This document shows, in pieces, positions 54,811-64,000 of a stretch of 64,000 bases of DNA. The stretch comes from Deroplatys truncata (Eukaryota > Arthropoda > Insecta > Mantodea > Mantidae). The notes beneath the pieces were generated by a model. The model ran no database searches. It worked only from the letters and a program-made list of their open reading frames with translations, and was not told the origin of the DNA. The stretch covers positions 94,691,795 to 94,755,794 of the forward strand of contig CM060977.1 of assembly GCA_030765065.1 (NCBI GenBank), written 5' to 3'. A program made the translations under genes and the position numbers. How positions within the stretch are numbered: the first letter of the stretch is position 1; each line of letters starts with the position of its first letter.

Positions 54811-55565
54811 AATCTAATGTAACACACCCACATGACTTTCTCTACCCTCAAACTACCTTCACTAAAGCTTATTTCTCTATCTACTATATTTTAATACAAA
54901 TTAGCAATTGCAGAAATATCTACATTACACATTTTGTTATAGATACAAAGAGAACAGCGACAGTCAGGTGTTACAGAACTGCACGCTATATGCTGGCCTT
55001 AAAATTCCGTACTGTTTCCATGACATCGCAAGAAACAATTAAGAATCGGCAGGACTTCACAAGAATGGCATAGTATTGAACAATTCGAACAATTAATAAT
55101 GGATATCAAGAAAATGGCTGTTGCCACAGAAAAGTTAATGAAATAATTTCTAGTTTTAAAGAGATATACATTCTTGTGTGGTACATTTTCGTCTCTCACT
55201 TAACGTTTACCAGTTATACAAGATTATACAAAATTCCTTCGGAATGAAGAGGACTACACAGGCTGCTCCCAGAAAATTCAATACATACTTTATATTTATC
55301 ATATAAATATCCTTAAAAGATAAACATTTTTAGAGGCACTTTTTAGAAAGTCAAATTAAAAACAAACGCTTCACATAAAGGGTAGTTGGCGTGGGGTATT
55401 TTGTTGAAAATCTTCGCGTCGCATCTTTGGAAGATACTGAACCTAAACATAGGTTTGGTGTTTATCCGACATACCCGGATCTCTCTTAAAAATGCTGAGT
55501 TCAGGGGGCCTTAAAAGATATTTCCAGTGAAAGCTCATGTCGAATTTTTGGTTGGAATATAAATT
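54811..55565 (+). repeat. Rep-A, + orientation
   Basis: AAATCTAATGTAACACACCC at the left, TAACGTTTACCAGTTATACA inside, right end TCGAATTTTTGGTTGGAAT. The terminal GTAGAGAAAG is missing. Confidence 0.9.
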
Positions 55566-55640
55566 AACAAACAATAGTAAATATAGAAATTCGTATGAAT
55601 CTATCACATAGGATTTGTTCAAGTGTTAAGCCCCTATTCA

Positions 55641-55984
55641 TTTTTATTTAATCTACTACGTGTAGTAAGTAGGGGAAGTATTGCTTTCACCCAAAAATTC
55701 TAACCAATCGGAAATACATGCTCTGAGGCGCCCTGCATCCAAATAAGGCGTTTTTGAAAACATATCCGTGTATCTGCTTGTGAAAAGCATAAATCACAAA
55801 CGAAAAGTCAGATAAATAACAAATTTGGAATGTAGGTTCAATATCTACCAAACATACGACACAAAGATTTTAAACAAAATCTCCCCGCCCCAAACTAGCT
55901 ATTACATGGAACATTTTTAGAATTTTTTTATTTTCTATTTAATGGCTTTAACGATTTGGATTAAAATACCATATATTAAATATA
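55641..55984 (-). repeat. Rep-A, left flank of the mariner insertion
   Basis: ATTTAATCTACTACGTGTAG through AGGCGCCCTGCATCC to AAAATACCATATATTAAATA. Interrupted at a TA and resumed at 56645. Confidence 0.9.
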
Positions 55985-56644
55985 CGAGGGTAATCCAGAA
56001 AGTCTCGGACGTTTTGAAATAAACTATTAACAAAATACAAATATCAGCGTTTATTATCTAAATTTGAAAGGTATACTCTTAAGCTATTTTTCTAGATAAT
56101 CGCCATTCAAATTGAGGTATTTATCATACGGTGGCACAAGTTTTTCAATACCCTCTCTGTACAAATCTGCCACCTGCTACTTCAACTACTGGTTTACACC
56201 GGCATGTAGTTCAGCGTCAGTATCAAAGCATCAATTTGATGCACCAAACTCCGTGAAATTTGGGGAAAATGTTCCGAGAGTTCTGTAATCGTGAAACGAG
56301 ATTTTCACGAATTTTGTCATTAATTTTCACTGACAGTTCATCAGTCATAAGGCAAGGCCTACCACTGCGATCCTCGTCGTGAACATTGGTACGGTCATTA
56401 TTAAAATCAATGTACCATTGCCTGACTCGGCTTTCGCTCATTATTACCTGCCCGTAAACATCACAAAGTTGAGGATAAATTTCAATTGTTTGTTCTTTTT
56501 AACCAACCGCACTTCACAAGTGGCGGGATTTTCTATAGCAGCGCACATTGTAACAACTCACAGAGAGCACAGTAAGGACGGCACAGTCCTCACGCTGGAT
56601 GCGTACTGAATGTAGGAACGTTCTGACTTTCCGGAATGCCCTCG
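55985..56644 (-). mobile_element. Internally deleted mariner element, 660 bp
   Basis: Left end CGAGGGTAATCCAGAAAGTC; right end read inward CGAGGGCATTCCGGAAAGTC. TA flanks at 55983-55984 and 56645-56646. On the minus strand the N-terminal domain is present (RVRQWYIDFNNDRTNVHDED, RSGRPCLMTDELSVKINDKI; 56223-56441). A decayed C-terminal end (a KCLNLNGDY-like stretch) lies at 56090-56170, directly joined to it. The entire catalytic triad region is deleted. Confidence 0.88.
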
Positions 56645-56830
56645 TATTTACATGACAAATAAAATGTATATATTCAATTTTCTGGGATTGCCTGTGAAGT
56701 CCCCTTCATTCGGAACGAACTTTGTATAACCTTGTATAGTTGCTAAACGTCAGACCCTACACGAAAACATGCTAGGTATATAAATGTTGTATCTGTCTTT
56801 ATAACACACAAATATGTCAAATAACTTTTC
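56645..56830 (-). repeat. Rep-A, right flank of the mariner insertion
   Basis: TATTTACATGACAAATAAAA, TTTTCTGGGATTGCCTGTGA, GTCCCCTTCATTCGGAACG and AACACACAAATATGTCAAAT continue the interrupted copy, which then ends early. Confidence 0.88.
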
Positions 56831-56869
56831 GTTTCCCTAATTTCTCTTTCATTCCGTTTTCTTTTCACA

Positions 56870-57100
56870 TTTCAGGCGTGCTTCTAGATTTGGTGGCGTT
56901 AGCCGGTGCAGGACTGAGGCTTGCTCAAAGGAAAACAGTATTCTACCCTGGACATTAGAGGGCTGTCTGGTGGTCTGTGGTCTCCCTGTGGCCTGTAGCC
57001 TCATGAGGTACTTTCACTTAATCCCTTACTTCTGGGGAGTGGTAGCTAAAATAAATCTCGAGTAGGTCGCAGTGCGCGAGGTGTCCATCTCCGTTGTATA
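56870..57100 (+). repeat. GC-rich repeat related to 54080-54245
   Basis: GTACTTTCACTTAATCCCTT, GGGGAGTGGTAGCTA and GCGAGGTGTCCATCTCCG align with the right part of 53925-54250. Directly followed by a SINE family 1 copy. Confidence 0.5.
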
Positions 57101-57106
57101 CCTTAA

Positions 57107-57605
57107 ACCGAGCGGGATGGCTCAGGTGGTAACGTCTGTGGCTTACATTTGGGAGGTGCCGGGTTCCATTCCCGGTGACCACCCACTATGGTCCATGGGT
57201 TCTTTCGAGGGTTTTCTTGGTCGTCAGGCGAATGCTGAGTGGTTTCTTTCATACCCCGAAATTCCTGTCCATAGATTTCGTTCCATTAATCATTTCATTT
57301 ATCCTTTACCCCGTTTGGTCTTTTTCAGGGTTGGAAGTGTTGGTGATGGTGTTTTGGTGCAGCGTTACAGGAAAAAAGGATGCTCTCTGTACGCCTTCTC
57401 CATCCCTCGGCCTTTGGTGGGTACCGGGGGGTCTCAATTTCGGAACTGTACGGACTCTGTCATTGCTGTGTCATCACTCCTGGTTCCGGCCACCCGGTGT
57501 CTCCTTTCACCTCATCTCTCTCTCTCTCTCATGGGGCGTCGGTACAATATCCTTATTCCTGGATCGGTGCCGATTATACTCCCCAATTTACAATACAATT
57601 GAATC
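57107..57605 (+). repeat. SINE family 1, full copy with tRNA-like head
   Basis: The head contains an A box TGGCTCAGGTGG (57118-57129) and a B box within GGGTTCCATTCCC (57161-57173), spaced as in tRNA genes, so an internal pol III promoter is visible. The roughly 430-bp body matches the copies at 4105 and 32560 and ends near TTACAATACAATTGAATCC. Overlapping 158- and 176-codon frames across it are by-products of its GC content. Confidence 0.85.
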
Positions 57606-58690
57606 CAAGATCAACAACCAGACATGGATAAACGATCGCTACCAAGGTTAGTTAAAGTTGGTGACCTTAATACTGGAACTAATGTGCTACAAGTGTTAGT
57701 GATTAGTTTTATTTTAGTGTAAGCACTACTTCTGCTATTCACTGTCGTCTAATATAGTGGATATGCGGTAAGTGCGAAGGATAAACTCGGAAGCAGACTT
57801 TCTTGTTCTCCACACTTGTATCGTAATATACTAAGTTTACATGAAGTCCAGTTCTAGGGCTGGTCCGATAATACACCCATGATAAACTATTGCTACACTC
57901 AATGATACATTTACTCATCTCTACTAAAGTTTTGTAGAGAAAAGCTAGGCAAGAAGGTGAGAAATCGTCGACGCAGAGTTGTCCATGGAGGCCTCTTTGC
58001 TGAATGGAAGGTTGAAAGCCAACAAAATTGTGGAAAGTGGGGGAGTTGATATACTTACCTGCAGCACAAAGTGCTCGGCGCGGGCTGACGAAACGCGTCG
58101 TGAATAATATAAGAGCAGCGCGGTAGCATTGTGATTCGCGTCACCGAGCGCAAATCACTCCACGTTTTATTCTGCTTGACATTCTGCCACCTTCGCAAGG
58201 AAATGGCTTTAATGTCACTCTACAGATACTTGACACACTTCATTTGATAGCGAACAAGGAAGCCTTTCACCACTTCTTCCTAACTTGTCTTTATCGCTTA
58301 TCATTTTAAGAACCCCTGTGCTCTTTCATCATTTACCACCGCGAAGCTTTTCACCGGCGTTGTATTCTTCACATAAATAATTTCAGCTCGATGTTTTTGC
58401 TTCCTCTGCCTTTCATATAGTATAGGTAAAGTAATTGGACGCAAATATCTAATGCGAGACTAGAGACAGCAAAAAGTAGTTAAAAATAAAATCTAGGGTT
58501 TCCTTTTATATACCTCCTACAAACTAGGCCATACTGACAGGACATTTTCTAATGCGTTTTTTTTTTGGACAGGGGGAAAAAAGCATTAAATGCTAAATGT
58601 AAAACTTACCAAAATATGGGAGTTTATGTTCACTTTTTGAATATCATATCCTTTAGATGGTTGCTACCTCGGCGAGAAATTGCCTTGAGA
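57606..58690. other. Non-repetitive stretch with a possible minus-strand promoter
   Basis: No repeat match. 58020-58230 is unusually GC-rich with CpG dinucleotides (GCGCGG, ACGCGTCG, CGCGTCACCGAGCG). See the candidate promoter entry. No long frame. Confidence 0.45.
58057..58115 (-). promoter_or_regulatory. Candidate core promoter and first-exon splice donor, minus strand
   Basis: On the minus strand, CTTATATTA (58113-58105) could be a TATA element. GTCAGCC about 24 bp downstream resembles an arthropod initiator. CTGCAG|GTAAGTAT (junction 58059/58058) is a perfect match to the 5' splice-site consensus. The arrangement lies in a CpG-containing island in non-repetitive DNA. The same bases on the + strand read ATACTTACCTG, like the start of U1 snRNA, but the rest of U1 is absent. 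No downstream exon was identified, so this is a hypothesis only. Confidence 0.25.
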
Positions 58691-58699
58691 GGTTTATTG

Positions 58700-59584
58700 C
58701 CACACGTACAAGAGCCAAACTTGAAGTAGATGCAGCTCCACGTATGATACAAACTTACCGGTGGCCTTCGCCTCACGTTCACTTTTTTCGGTGGCTTTCG
58801 CCTCAACGTTTAAAAAATAAAATTTGTATTTTTTAGAGTTTATTTGAATATTATATATGTATGTTTGCCTCGGCTGCGTCAGTAGTAATTTGCAGAAACA
58901 CGTATCTCTTAGAAGGGGTTGGTGCGGCTAATGAATGAAGGCCTACACAAATCATAATTGTGTTGTACTTTGTTTTTATTAATCCTCCACACAATCAAAT
59001 AACACTTCACTGATATATCCTACTGTAGGGTTGTGAGATTTTTGTTAATTACTTTTTAACACGTAACTTTATATAATTCACGCCGTAATGAATTTTATAT
59101 GTCTCACACTGAAAACGTACCCAGCGAACTGCTCGGGAACGCAGCCTTCTAGCATCTGCCGCCTGAATTTGCAAATTTCATCCATTTCAAGTCTCTGATT
59201 GGCTAATCCTACTGCAATATAATACCTTTATTTAACTTAAGCTTTTTATAGTTGTTGATTGGCTATTTATAAACTGTTTCAAATATTACATTATTGTTCC
59301 AAAAATTATTATTAGCATTATTAAACGGTCTAATTTATTTTTGCCTCAAGGTTACCTCGTTGTTAGCAACTTTCGGGTTCTATTCTCACAGCTCCTATAT
59401 TGTTAACATATATTGTTCACATAACATTATTATGCATGTACATAATAATATAAACATAATACAATGACTGTTGCATACATTTTATATATTATATTATACA
59501 CATATTGCTTTAAGGTGGGCTGTTATTATGTTTTATATTATATAATTATGCTGATATCATTTAAGTGCTAATAATACTGCCTCA
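58700..59584 (-). mobile_element. LTR-like repeat, minus strand
   Basis: Same repeat as 9565-10470, reversed. GGTGGCCTTCGCC and GGTGGCTTTCGCC are near the left, TTTGCCTCGGCTGCGTCAGT, GATTGGCTATTTATAAACTG (CCAAT and TATA-like) and AATACTGCCTCA are at the right. The precise left boundary and target duplication could not be determined. Confidence 0.72.
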
Positions 59585-59588
59585 GCCT

Positions 59589-59860
59589 CTATCGCCCTTT
59601 GGATCGTTTCATGAGTCGTATGGGTCTTATCATGCACATCTTTTCCTTTAGGTAACCCCACAATAAGTAATCTGGCGAATCTGGAAATGAGGCGCCCAGG
59701 GAATTGTTGTCGAATCGTTCGACTAATCCTGTTTGACCAGTAGCACTATTCCGTTGGATCCACATGTCTCTAAGACCGAGCCTTCTCATTTCAGGAATGG
59801 AGAAGTTTAGTCATTGAAGAAGGTAGTATTATATTTACGTTATTTGCACCACGCTTTGGG
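59589..59860 (-). pseudogene. Mariner-type transposase C-terminal fragment
   Basis: The minus-strand frame contains FDNNSLGASFPDSPDYLLWG and YLKEKMCMIRPIRL, comparable to the SPDLTP-x-(D/N)YFLWGYLKEK region of mariner relatives. It is an inverted relative of 60815-61105, with an LTR lying between them. Confidence 0.6.
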
Positions 59861-59879
59861 AGCCAAATTTGAAGTAGGT

Positions 59880-60795
59880 TGTATTGGAGGATGAATTGTA
59901 TTATATTTCGACTGTTGGGGAGCCGAACTTGAAGTAGTTGCAACCGCACGTATAGTACCCGGTTTCCGGTAGCCTTCGCCCCAAATTTACTTTCCGGTGG
60001 CTTTTGCCCCAAGTTAAAAAATATTAACTTTCTATTTTTACCGTTTCTTTAAATATTATATATTTATGTTTGCCTCGGCTGCATCAGTATTATTATAGAG
60101 ATATGAATTTCTTTGCAGAGAGTAGTGCGGGTAAAAATGTAGACTTACGCAGATTATAATTTTTACTTCACTCCTTTTATTAATTCTTGACACGATTTAA
60201 ATAACACTTCACTGATATAGAGAGCTGTGGGATTATTTATTAATTAATTGCACTTTTTAACACATAAACTATTTCTGTGTCACACTGAATACGTATTAAA
60301 CTTCTCGAGGACGCGTCTCGCGTCCGGTTAGGAACACTGTCTACAAGCAACTGAATTGATTTCTATCGCCTAAATTTGTAAATTTCTGTATTTCAAGTCT
60401 CTGATTGGCTATTCCTAATCCAATAGAATACCCTCATTTAACTAAAGCTTTTACTGGTTGTTGATTGGCTATTTATAAACTGTCTCAAAAATTACATTTT
60501 GTTGCTCCAAGAATTACCAGTAGCATTATTAAACTTTCCAGTTCATTATTGCCTCCAGGTTACCCCATTGTTACCTCATTGTTAGCAACTTTTGACCTAT
60601 TTCTCACAGTTCCTACATTATTAAAGTACGTAATACATTCACATAACATTATTAAACATGTATACAATAATATAAACATATACAATGACTGTAATATACA
60701 CTTTTTATATATTGTTACATACACATATTGCTTTATTGAATTTATATATTATATAATTAGACTGAAATCATTCAAATGTTAAAAATACTGCCTCA
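59880..60795 (-). mobile_element. LTR-like repeat, minus strand
   Basis: Second reversed LTR copy, TGTATTGGAGG at the left and AATACTGCCTCA at 60784-60795. Contains GATTGGCTATTTATAAACTG and the TTTTATT complement of the polyadenylation signal. It diverges clearly from the 58700 copy by eye, so the two are unlikely to be the paired LTRs of one recent insertion. Just outside the 3' end the complement reads TTTGGCTCCCAAAGCGTGG, loosely like a tRNA primer-binding site. Confidence 0.72.
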
Positions 60796-60814
60796 TCACA
60801 CACGATAAGTGCCA

Positions 60815-61105
60815 ATGACAACAATTCCTTAGACACCTTATTTCCAGATTCGGCAATATCCATTGGCCATCGAGATCCCTGGATATAACCCACCGAACTA
60901 CTTCCTGTGGGGTTACCTAAAGGAAAAGGTGTACATGACAAGAAGACTCAAGAGGACTGATGAGCTGAAATCAAACACCCGATAGGAGATAAGAGGCCAT
61001 TCCAGTCGAAATGCCGCGCCGCGTTATGGACAATATGATTATTGTTATTAGAACCCAAGAATGTTTTCGTCGAGGTAGCAACCATATAAGGGATGTGATA
61101 TTAAA
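60815..61105 (+). pseudogene. Mariner-type transposase C-terminal fragment
   Basis: ACAACAATTCCTTAGACACC corresponds to the FDNNSL block of the inverted fragment. PPNYFLWGYLKEKVYMTRRL follows after a frameshift, then IPVEMPRRVMDNM and QECFRRGSNHIRDVILK, the usual C-terminal motif. It ends where Rep-B begins. Confidence 0.7.
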
Positions 61106-61935
61106 AAACTCTGATGCGATGCACTTACATGACGTTGTCTACTCTTGTACAAACTATTTTTACAAACGCTCATTCTCCATGAACCTCGTGTTCATGGGGA
61201 TAAACATTTTCAGCAACTATTTTATTGCTGATTTTCTTGTAGATACAAGGGTAATACGATAGGCTTTAAGCGATAGTAAAATATTTTAAGATCTGATCAC
61301 TATGTGGAATATTACATTCTCTTTGCATGTCCTGGACATAAAAAAATACAATAACTAATTCCCATTTGAGAAAAAGTATGCAAAAGTTAAGCAAATAACA
61401 AGGAATATCTCGGAAATGTTCCCTGAATAAAAAAATGCATATTTTATAAATTGTGTGTTTTAACGAGATCTACATTTTTTTGTAGAGTAAATTTTTTTCT
61501 ATCTGTTACGGTTTACCAGTTATGCGAAAGTCATTCAGAATGAAGAGGACTTTTGGGGACATTCCCAGAAAATTCCAGATATAATATACATTTCATTTTC
61601 CATGAAAATATCTTAATGGTTCTTTAATCAAAATCGTTAGAGCCATTTTTGAGAAAATAAGATTCCCAAAAGTGTTCTATTTAATGGGTAATTGGGGTGG
61701 GGGATTTTCTTGAAAATCTTCGCGTCGCATTCTTGGAAGATACTAAACTCAAATACAAAGTTCGGTGTTTCCCCGAATATCCGTTTTTGAGTTATGCTGT
61801 TCACAGAGACACATACACGGACATGTTTCCAAAAATACTTATTTTTATTCAGGGCGTCTCAAAACATGTATTTCCGGTGAAGTCTCGGTATAAACTTTTG
61901 AGTGGAATACAATACTACTTACTATACGTAGTGAT
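61106..61935 (+). repeat. Rep-B, + orientation
   Basis: AACTCTGATGCGATGCACTT, TTTTCTTGTAGATACAAGGG and TGTATTTCCGGTGAAGTCTC in order, ending TATACGTAGTGATAAA. Confidence 0.92.
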
Positions 61936-62034
61936 AAATCCCATATTTTGGTAATACGTTTCACTTAGTTTTTAGAAATCATTTTTTCCTTGCCCAGAAA
62001 TACGCATTAGAAAGGTTTCCCATCAATATGGTCC

Positions 62035-62251
62035 ATCCTGTATTAAGAATGCTTATTTTTCTGTATAATGCATAATAATCCGGATAAATTTCTGTAGAAA
62101 TAGCTTCATTGCACATTCGTTGTAGGCATAAGGGGGATGGAGATTCGATAGCCACATGTTTAAAAGGGGACATCTATAAACTGGCCTGTAAATTCCATGT
62201 TCGTTCCGTGACATAGCGAGAAACAACTAATAGTGACAGCACTTAATAATC
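62035..62251 (+). repeat. Rep-A fragment, + orientation
   Basis: TGTATTAAGAATGCTTATTT, TAGAAATAGCTTCATTGCAC, GATAGCCACATGTTTAAAAG and AGCGAGAAACAACTAATAGT follow repeat order. The next copy starts immediately after. Confidence 0.78.
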
Positions 62252-63145
62252 TGTAGTGTTACATTCACGTAAAGTTCGCTACCATCTATCATTTATTAGT
62301 GGCTATTCAAGCCATTATTAGTAAACCTCATTTTTCTATCTACTTCGTTTCAATCGAGATAAACCTTTGTAGAAATAACTGTATTACACATTTTATTACA
62401 GATACAAAGAGAATAGCGATAGTCAGATGTTTAACAACTGTGCGCTATATGCTGGCCTTAGAATTTCATAGTGTTGCCATATAATCGCGAGAAGCAACTG
62501 AGTGTCCACAGGACTTTAAAACAATGACAATTGATCAATTCGAATTATTAAATACGGAGGCCTTGGAAATGACTTGTGACACAAAGAAGGTTATTTGGAA
62601 TAAATTGTGCACTTTGAAGAGATTTACATTATTTGTACGGTACGTTTTCGTCTATCGCTTAACGTTTATCAGTTCTACAAGATTATACAAAACTCCTTCC
62701 GAATGAAGAGAACTTCACAGGCTATTTCTAGAAAATTTAACATATGCATTTTATTTAATGGAGATATCTATAATGTATACTTTTTAGAAATCATTACAGT
62801 CTTTTTGGGAAAACAAAACAAAAAAAATTAAAAAATGTTTCATGTAAAGGGTAGTTGGGGGTGGGGAATTTTCTTTAAAATTCTCCTGTCCCATCTTGGA
62901 AGATACTGAACCAAAATACCAAGTTTCATATTTATCTTACGTTTCCTTTTTGGGTTACGCTATTCACACACACACGCACGCACAAACACACACACACTCA
63001 CGCGGACCTGTCTAAAAATGCGTTTTTTTCTTCAGGTAGCCTCAAAACATGTATTTGAATTTTATATCGGGATTGATCCCGATATAAAATTCTTGGGTAT
63101 ATTACAATACCTTTTAGGTACGTGGTGGAAAAGTAAAAAAAAAAC
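62252..63145 (+). repeat. Rep-A, full length, + orientation
   Basis: ATCTGTAGTGTTACATTCAC at the left, TAACGTTTATCAGTTCTACA, the CACACACACGCACGCAC microsatellite, and TACGTGGTGGAAAAGTAAAA at the right. Near the right end a GATTGATCCCGATATA stretch forms a local palindrome with its left neighbour (TATATCGGGATTGATCCCGA). Confidence 0.9.
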
Positions 63146-63220
63146 AAAAATAATGAACCCTCCCCAAAACGCAACAAAATTTAGAATCATCCATTTCGAT
63201 CTGTAACAGGTTTCACTGTA

Positions 63221-63432
63221 CGAGGGCAGTCCGAGAAGTACCCAACCTGACATACAGATAGCGGTTGTTGTTTCAAACCAATGACTATGCTAGAAAGATT
63301 TGATTGGTATCTTATAAAGCTTAAGTTTGAAGTTTAACGGTGCTATGTTGTTTAGTAATTATTTGGTAGCCATTAATAGTAAATTCTCTCAGCGAATTTG
63401 TAAACATGGTTATGTGATACAATACTTTCATT
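63221..63432 (+). mobile_element. Mariner-type terminal fragment
   Basis: TA followed by CGAGGGCAGTCCGAGAAGTA, the classic beginning of a mariner terminal repeat. No right end or transposase follows before the LTR at 63433. Probably a truncated element. Confidence 0.55.
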
Positions 63433-64000
63433 TGAGGCAGTCTTTTTAACACTTAAACGATATCAGTCTGATTATGTAATATAAAATAAAATAAAAGCAA
63501 TAAAAGCAATAAAAGCAATATGTGTATGTAATAATATATAAAGTGTATGTAACAGTAATTTTATTATGTTTGTATTATTATGCACATGTGTAATAATTTT
63601 ATGTGAATGTATTACGTAGTTTAACAATGTAGGAGCCATGAGAATAGAAGCAAGCTGTCTTCCGTAGCAAACAGAATTACAAAGTAGAAGCCGAAAGTTG
63701 CTAACAATGAGCTAACCTTGAAGCAATAATAAATTAGAAGGTTTAATAAGGCTACTAATAATTCTTGGAAGAATAATAATGTAATAATTAAAACAGTTTA
63801 TAAATAGCCAATTAAAAACTAGAAAAAGCTTAAGTTAAATAAAAGTATTCTATTGTAGTAGGCTTAGCCAATCAGAGACTTGAAATAGGGGAAATATACA
63901 GATTCAGGCGGTAGACGCTACAAGGAAGCGTAACCGTAGTTCGGTTTGGTACGATTTCAACTTGAGACATGAAAATTTATTACGGCGAGAATAATATAAA
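63433..64000 (+). mobile_element. LTR-like repeat, truncated by window end
   Basis: Starts TGAGGCAGTCTTTTTAACAC like the LTR at 9565. Contains a short tandem of TAAAAGCAA (about 63490-63520), a TATAAATA motif with adjacent GCCAAT (63800-63813) and TTAGCCAATCAGAG. The window ends before its polyadenylation signal. Confidence 0.75.

Noticed and set aside
57072..57651. Overlapping 176- and 158-codon frames
   Set aside because: They lie across a tRNA-derived SINE in different phases, without any domain, and depend on its GC-rich composition.
58049..58060. U1 snRNA 5' end (ATACTTACCTG)
   Set aside because: Only the first 11 bases match; the stem-loops and Sm site of U1 do not follow. The same bases are better read as a 5' splice site on the opposite strand.
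58700..60795. A complete LTR retrotransposon with two LTRs
   Set aside because: The two LTR-like copies appear too diverged from each other and only about 300 bp with a DNA-transposon fragment lies between them; no gag or pol is present.

Overview
This is AT-rich, non-coding animal nuclear DNA, almost certainly from an arthropod and probably an insect with a large, transposon-rich genome. The evidence is a dense mix of IS630/Tc1/mariner transposase relics, tRNA-derived SINEs, LINE relics and LTR-like repeats, with no long open reading frame and no bacterial gene organisation. I cannot name the species; a cockroach- or termite-like genome is a guess. No intact host gene, rRNA gene, functional tRNA gene or CRISPR array is visible. 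Nearly all short open frames in the window are shadows of repeats.

The dominant component is one interspersed repeat of about 0.85-0.9 kb with two diverged subfamilies, called here Rep-A and Rep-B. It occurs about 40 times, whole or in part, on both strands. '+' is used for copies that begin with a TCTGATGTG end and finish with GTAGAGAAAGTAAAAA. Each carries an 11-bp subterminal inverted repeat (ACTTTCTCTAC / GTAGAGAAAGT), a small hairpin (ATGTG-7 nt-CACAT) 4 bp from the TCTG end, and an internal CA-type microsatellite. Copies sit in A/T runs, often in tandem or nested. I infer a non-autonomous Helentron-type (HINE-like) element.

Rep-A acts as a landing pad, so several younger insertions can be defined exactly. 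They are an internally deleted mariner at 11758-12410 (TA duplication), another at 55985-56644 (TA), a wide-spacing IS630/Tc1/mariner element at 42544-43612 (TA), a 906-bp solo LTR at 9565-10470 (4-bp ATAT duplication), and a 499-bp GC-rich insertion at 6531-7029 (8-bp GAGAAACA duplication).

Other mobile DNA: an element with inverted repeats over 300 bp at 594-2480, a 502-bp MITE at 5114-5615, a Tc1 relic at 20842-22000, a Tc1 element with both ends at 35175-36306, four LTR-like copies (9565, 58700, 59880, 63433), three SINE families, and LINE fragments (RNase H domain at 7684-8200, reverse transcriptase C-terminal parts at 42425, 49790 and 50785).

Two stretches look like old segmental duplications. 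51998-53420 is collinear with pieces spread over 16385-23060, the latter expanded by a 34-bp minisatellite and several transposons. 12956-14050 matches 15063-16215.

The least repeat-like stretches are 3373-4104, 5618-6365, 23061-23790, 29311-30150, 33180-34175, 47609-49040 and 57606-58690. Two of them carry weak candidates for host exons: a 57-codon frame at 23562-23735, and a minus-strand TATA/Inr/splice-donor arrangement near 58057-58115.
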